Below, piece after piece: positions 6,868 through 8,840 of a stretch of 8,840 nt of DNA. The stretch lies in assembly GCA_900756495.1 (NCBI GenBank), contig CAAEKI010000164.1, positions 1-8,840 of the forward strand, in the 5' to 3' direction. Both the position numbers and the translations under genes were made by a program. The number at the start of each line of letters is the position of its first letter. Position 1 is the first letter of the stretch. Under the pieces are notes generated by a model, which was not told the origin of the DNA, ran no database searches, and saw nothing but the letters and a program-made list of their open reading frames with translations. The stretch comes from an uncultured Oscillospiraceae bacterium (GTDB lineage: Bacteria; Bacillota; Clostridia; Oscillospirales; Oscillospiraceae).

Positions 6868-8229
6868 CTATTCGAAATCAATGGTCACCGCCTGATCCTC
6901 CAGCAGCTCGATGGTGCCATTTGGCTGCGAGAAGGACACTCCGGCCGTCTGGGCAATCTGCTCCTCCGCGGCGTCCGGATAGGAGATCGTCACCGTCCAA
7001 AGTCCGGTCTCCATGTCATACGCCCGCTCCAAGCGGGTCTCCCCCAACTCTACCGGCGCTCCCGTCCCATCCAGCAGAGTGAACTCAGCTCCATATCCGC
7101 TGTAGCCCAGTTCGCGCCATGCATCTCCGGTTTGAAACACGCCCACCGCCTCCGAAGGCCCTATCTCCAGGGACAAGAGGGTGTAGCCCTGTTCCGCGTG
7201 GCCGTCGGTGAGCGGCAGGCTGTCCAGCGCCCCGAACACCTCGTGGTTCCCGCCCGACTCTCCATCCTCGCCGCTCCACTGCCATGGGACAATGGTGATG
7301 GACGTCATATCGGTACGTCCTCCGTAGAACTCCACAAAGTTGGACACAGGCAGAATGGGACGGGATACCGTGCCGTACCGCTTATGGGGCAGCACGGTTC
7401 CCTGGTCGTCCATCAGGATGAACTGTGTCAGCGGCGGCCCCTCTCCCGCCTCGGTCAGCACCAGTCCTCCTCCGGAGGGGGCCACCACCACCTTGTCCGC
7501 CGTCACTTTATGACCCATCATCCGGAAGCTCTGGCGCGGCTCAGCCACCAGGCTCTCAGCGGCCGGGGCGCTCTTGTCCACCGATAGGGACAGATGCCAG
7601 GAACCGAAGACGCCCCAAATGAGCTCGTCGGAATAGACCTCCAGCTCCACTACGTCGGGCAGGGCGCGGAGCACAGGGCTGCGCTGGATGACCCGGAGGG
7701 TACTGCCGTCCACCAGCTCGGTCTCAATATCGGAGCGCCAGAACTCCAGGTAGTCCCCATCCGCCATGAGCCTCAGGCTCCAGATCTCGGGCTTCCCGTC
7801 CCGTACGGGGATGGAAGCCTCGCCGGTGACGGTATAGTAGAGCGTTACAAAGGCGTCGTCTACTGCGATATGCTCCACCGTCAGGGTATATCCCTGGTCG
7901 GTCACCGACGCGCCGACAGCAGCAGAGAAGGGCTGTGGTTCAATCTCCTCCGAGAGCCGGCGGAATTCGGCCGGGATCTCCGACTGGTCAACGGCTTCCG
8001 CAATCATGGTCAGAACCGCGGGGGATGCCGCCACGCCGCCTGCACACAGGGCGGCCGCTATGGCGGCTGCTATCAGTCCCCGGCGCAGGCGGCGGGATCT
8101 GCCCGCTATGTTTGCCTTCCCGGCGGGCAGTTCTTCCAGGGCCGCGGACAGCCGGTGTTCAAATCCCGCCGGTACGGGACAGTCTTCGGTATGGGCGCGT
8201 GCACGCATCCGCTCGTCAAACGTATTCAT
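6868..8229 (-). CDS. DUF4179-type membrane anti-sigma factor
   Basis: The 453-residue product has a cytoplasmic N-terminal part of about 48 residues (MNTFDERMRA...CPVPAGFEHRLSAALEELP), a basic stretch (GRSRRLRR, 43-50), one membrane segment at about 51-70, and a long extracytoplasmic part. Residues 108-137 (DQGYTLTVEHIAVDDAFVTLYY) fit the DUF4179 domain, which in Firmicutes is commonly encoded beside ECF sigma factors. A second beta-rich region follows from about 208. The N-terminal part lacks the HxxxCxxC zinc anti-sigma motif and has one cysteine, C17, so it would be a non-zinc sigma-binding region. The ATG at 8229 overlaps the stop of the sigma gene in ATGA and has a GGAGGAGG ribosome binding site within the end of that gene, so the two are translationally coupled. 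It most likely holds the sigma factor inactive until an envelope signal is sensed. The ligand or stress is unknown. Confidence 0.82.
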   Translation of the reverse strand: MNTFDERMRARAHTEDCPVPAGFEHRLSAALEELPAGKANIAGRSRRLRRGLIAAAIAAALCAGGVAASPAVLTMIAEAVDQSEIPAEFRRLSEEIEPQPFSAAVGASVTDQGYTLTVEHIAVDDAFVTLYYTVTGEASIPVRDGKPEIWSLRLMADGDYLEFWRSDIETELVDGSTLRVIQRSPVLRALPDVVELEVYSDELIWGVFGSWHLSLSVDKSAPAAESLVAEPRQSFRMMGHKVTADKVVVAPSGGGLVLTEAGEGPPLTQFILMDDQGTVLPHKRYGTVSRPILPVSNFVEFYGGRTDMTSITIVPWQWSGEDGESGGNHEVFGALDSLPLTDGHAEQGYTLLSLEIGPSEAVGVFQTGDAWRELGYSGYGAEFTLLDGTGAPVELGETRLERAYDMETGLWTVTISYPDAAEEQIAQTAGVSFSQPNGTIELLEDQAVTIDFE

Positions 8230-8735
8230 ACATCTTCCTCCTCCAAAAGAGTTTTCAGCCGGTTCCTGGCGCGTGAGAGCCGGGACTTCACCGTTCCCTT
8301 GGCGATGCCCAGGGTTTTGGCAATCTCAGCTTCCGTCATATCCTCATAGTAGAACAGGGTGACCACCGCCCGGCTGTCCGCCGGGAGGCGGCACACCGCC
8401 TCCCACAGGCCGGAGGCAGGCGTCTCCGGCGCTGCCCCGGCCATGAGTTCCAGCTCGTCCCCCGGCACCGTCGTCACACGGCTGTTTTTCCGCCGCTGTT
8501 CCCGGGCGCAGTTGACGGTAATTCTGATGAGCCAGGGACGCAGGGCGGCGGAGCTCTTTAGCCCGCCATAGGCTTTCCAGGCACGGAGCACCGCCTCCCC
8601 CACCGCGTCCTCGGCATCAGCGTCACTGTCCGTGCAGGCCCGTGCCGCCCGAAACATCGCTCTGCCGTATGCTGTCACCGCCGCCGCAAAGGTCTCCCGC
8701 GCCGTCGGCGCAGCCCCAGTTTGAATCAGCTCCAT
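8226..8735 (-). CDS. ECF RNA polymerase sigma factor (sigma-70 family)
   Basis: The 169-residue product has the two-domain layout of ECF sigma factors. Region 2 spans about 17-85, with the core-binding segment DAEDAVGEAVLRAWKAY at 40-56 and the promoter-melting helix region LRPWLIRITVNCAREQRRK at 65-83. A linker of about 30 residues follows. Region 4 is at about 111-165, with LPADSRAVVTLFYYEDMTEAEIA and the helix-turn-helix ending GTVKSRLSRARNRLK, which reads the -35 element. The open frame reaches upstream to 8825, but the ATG at 8735 is chosen because AAGAGGTGAG lies just before it, the length fits the family, and it leaves room for a promoter. Its last four bases overlap the anti-sigma gene. 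A candidate ECF promoter upstream suggests it activates its own operon. The exact ECF group cannot be assigned by eye. Confidence 0.93.
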   Translation of the reverse strand: MELIQTGAAPTARETFAAAVTAYGRAMFRAARACTDSDADAEDAVGEAVLRAWKAYGGLKSSAALRPWLIRITVNCAREQRRKNSRVTTVPGDELELMAGAAPETPASGLWEAVCRLPADSRAVVTLFYYEDMTEAEIAKTLGIAKGTVKSRLSRARNRLKTLLEEEDV

Positions 8736-8774
8736 CCGCCGCTCACCTCTTCTTTTCACTGTCCGGACATCCTT

Positions 8775-8802
8775 AAGATGCACGAGCGGTACAAAAGGTT
8801 CC
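8775..8802 (-). promoter_or_regulatory. Candidate autoregulatory ECF promoter of the sigma/anti-sigma operon
   Basis: On the minus strand GGAACC (8802-8797) followed by TTTT, a total 16-bp spacer, and CATCTT (8780-8775) fit an ECF-type promoter. Transcription would start near 8769, giving a leader of about 33 bases with the ribosome binding site of the sigma gene. The -10 element departs from the usual CGTC or CGTA. Confidence 0.5.
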
Positions 8803-8823
8803 CATGGGGAAAGAACAGCGCCC

Positions 8824-8840
8824 AAAAAGGGCCGAAGCCG
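8824..8840 (-). terminator. Possible terminator of a gene beyond the right edge
   Basis: On the minus strand the window begins CGGCTTCGGCCC followed by TTTTT (8828-8824). The T run after a GC-rich potential stem looks like the 3' half of an intrinsic terminator, but the other arm is at or beyond the edge. Confidence 0.35.

Noticed and set aside
7594..8349. Plus-strand open frame crossing the sigma/anti-sigma junction
   Set aside because: It runs antisense to two well-supported coupled genes and has no ribosome binding site.
8736..8825. N-terminal extension of the sigma factor by 30 codons
   Set aside because: It would put the candidate ECF promoter and the ribosome binding site inside the coding region, and it has no sigma-domain character.

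Overview
The window (about 58% GC by eye) looks like the chromosome of a Gram-positive Firmicute, most likely a GC-rich clostridium of the Oscillospiraceae type. This rests on the mix of a YqeG-type HAD phosphatase, a bacterial/clostridial-type leucyl-tRNA synthetase, strong GGAGG ribosome binding sites, and an ECF sigma factor paired with a DUF4179-type anti-sigma factor. No tRNA, rRNA, CRISPR array, insertion sequence or phage gene is visible. Gene density is normal and no gap exceeds 300 bases. The taxonomic placement is an inference.

Left part (1-1860): a truncated yqeG on the minus strand diverges from a plus-strand gene for a 257-residue soluble protein that resembles a degenerate GH18-like TIM barrel. 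A strong hairpin at 1135-1163 separates that gene from convergent rpsU (ribosomal protein S21). rpsU has a perfect consensus housekeeping promoter (TTGACA, 17 bp, TATAAT). Upstream of rpsU is a small VOC/glyoxalase-family gene on the same strand.

Middle (1981-4502): leuS, complete, with all class I signature motifs. Its housekeeping promoter lies so close to the annotated ATG that the transcript would be almost leaderless. No T-box leader is present.

Right part (4515-8840), all on the minus strand: transcription order from the right is an ECF sigma factor (8735-8226), its DUF4179-type membrane anti-sigma factor (ATGA overlap), a terminator, an unrecognised polytopic membrane protein, a terminator, and a membrane-anchored protein whose extracytoplasmic part resembles that of the anti-sigma factor but which lacks a cytoplasmic sigma-binding region. 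ECF-like promoters with AACC-type -35 elements and 16-bp spacers lie before both the sigma gene and the last gene. The simplest reading is an autoregulated cell-surface signalling module with a nearby target gene that encodes a sensor-domain paralogue. This is the most interesting part of the window, but it rests on motif reading by eye.
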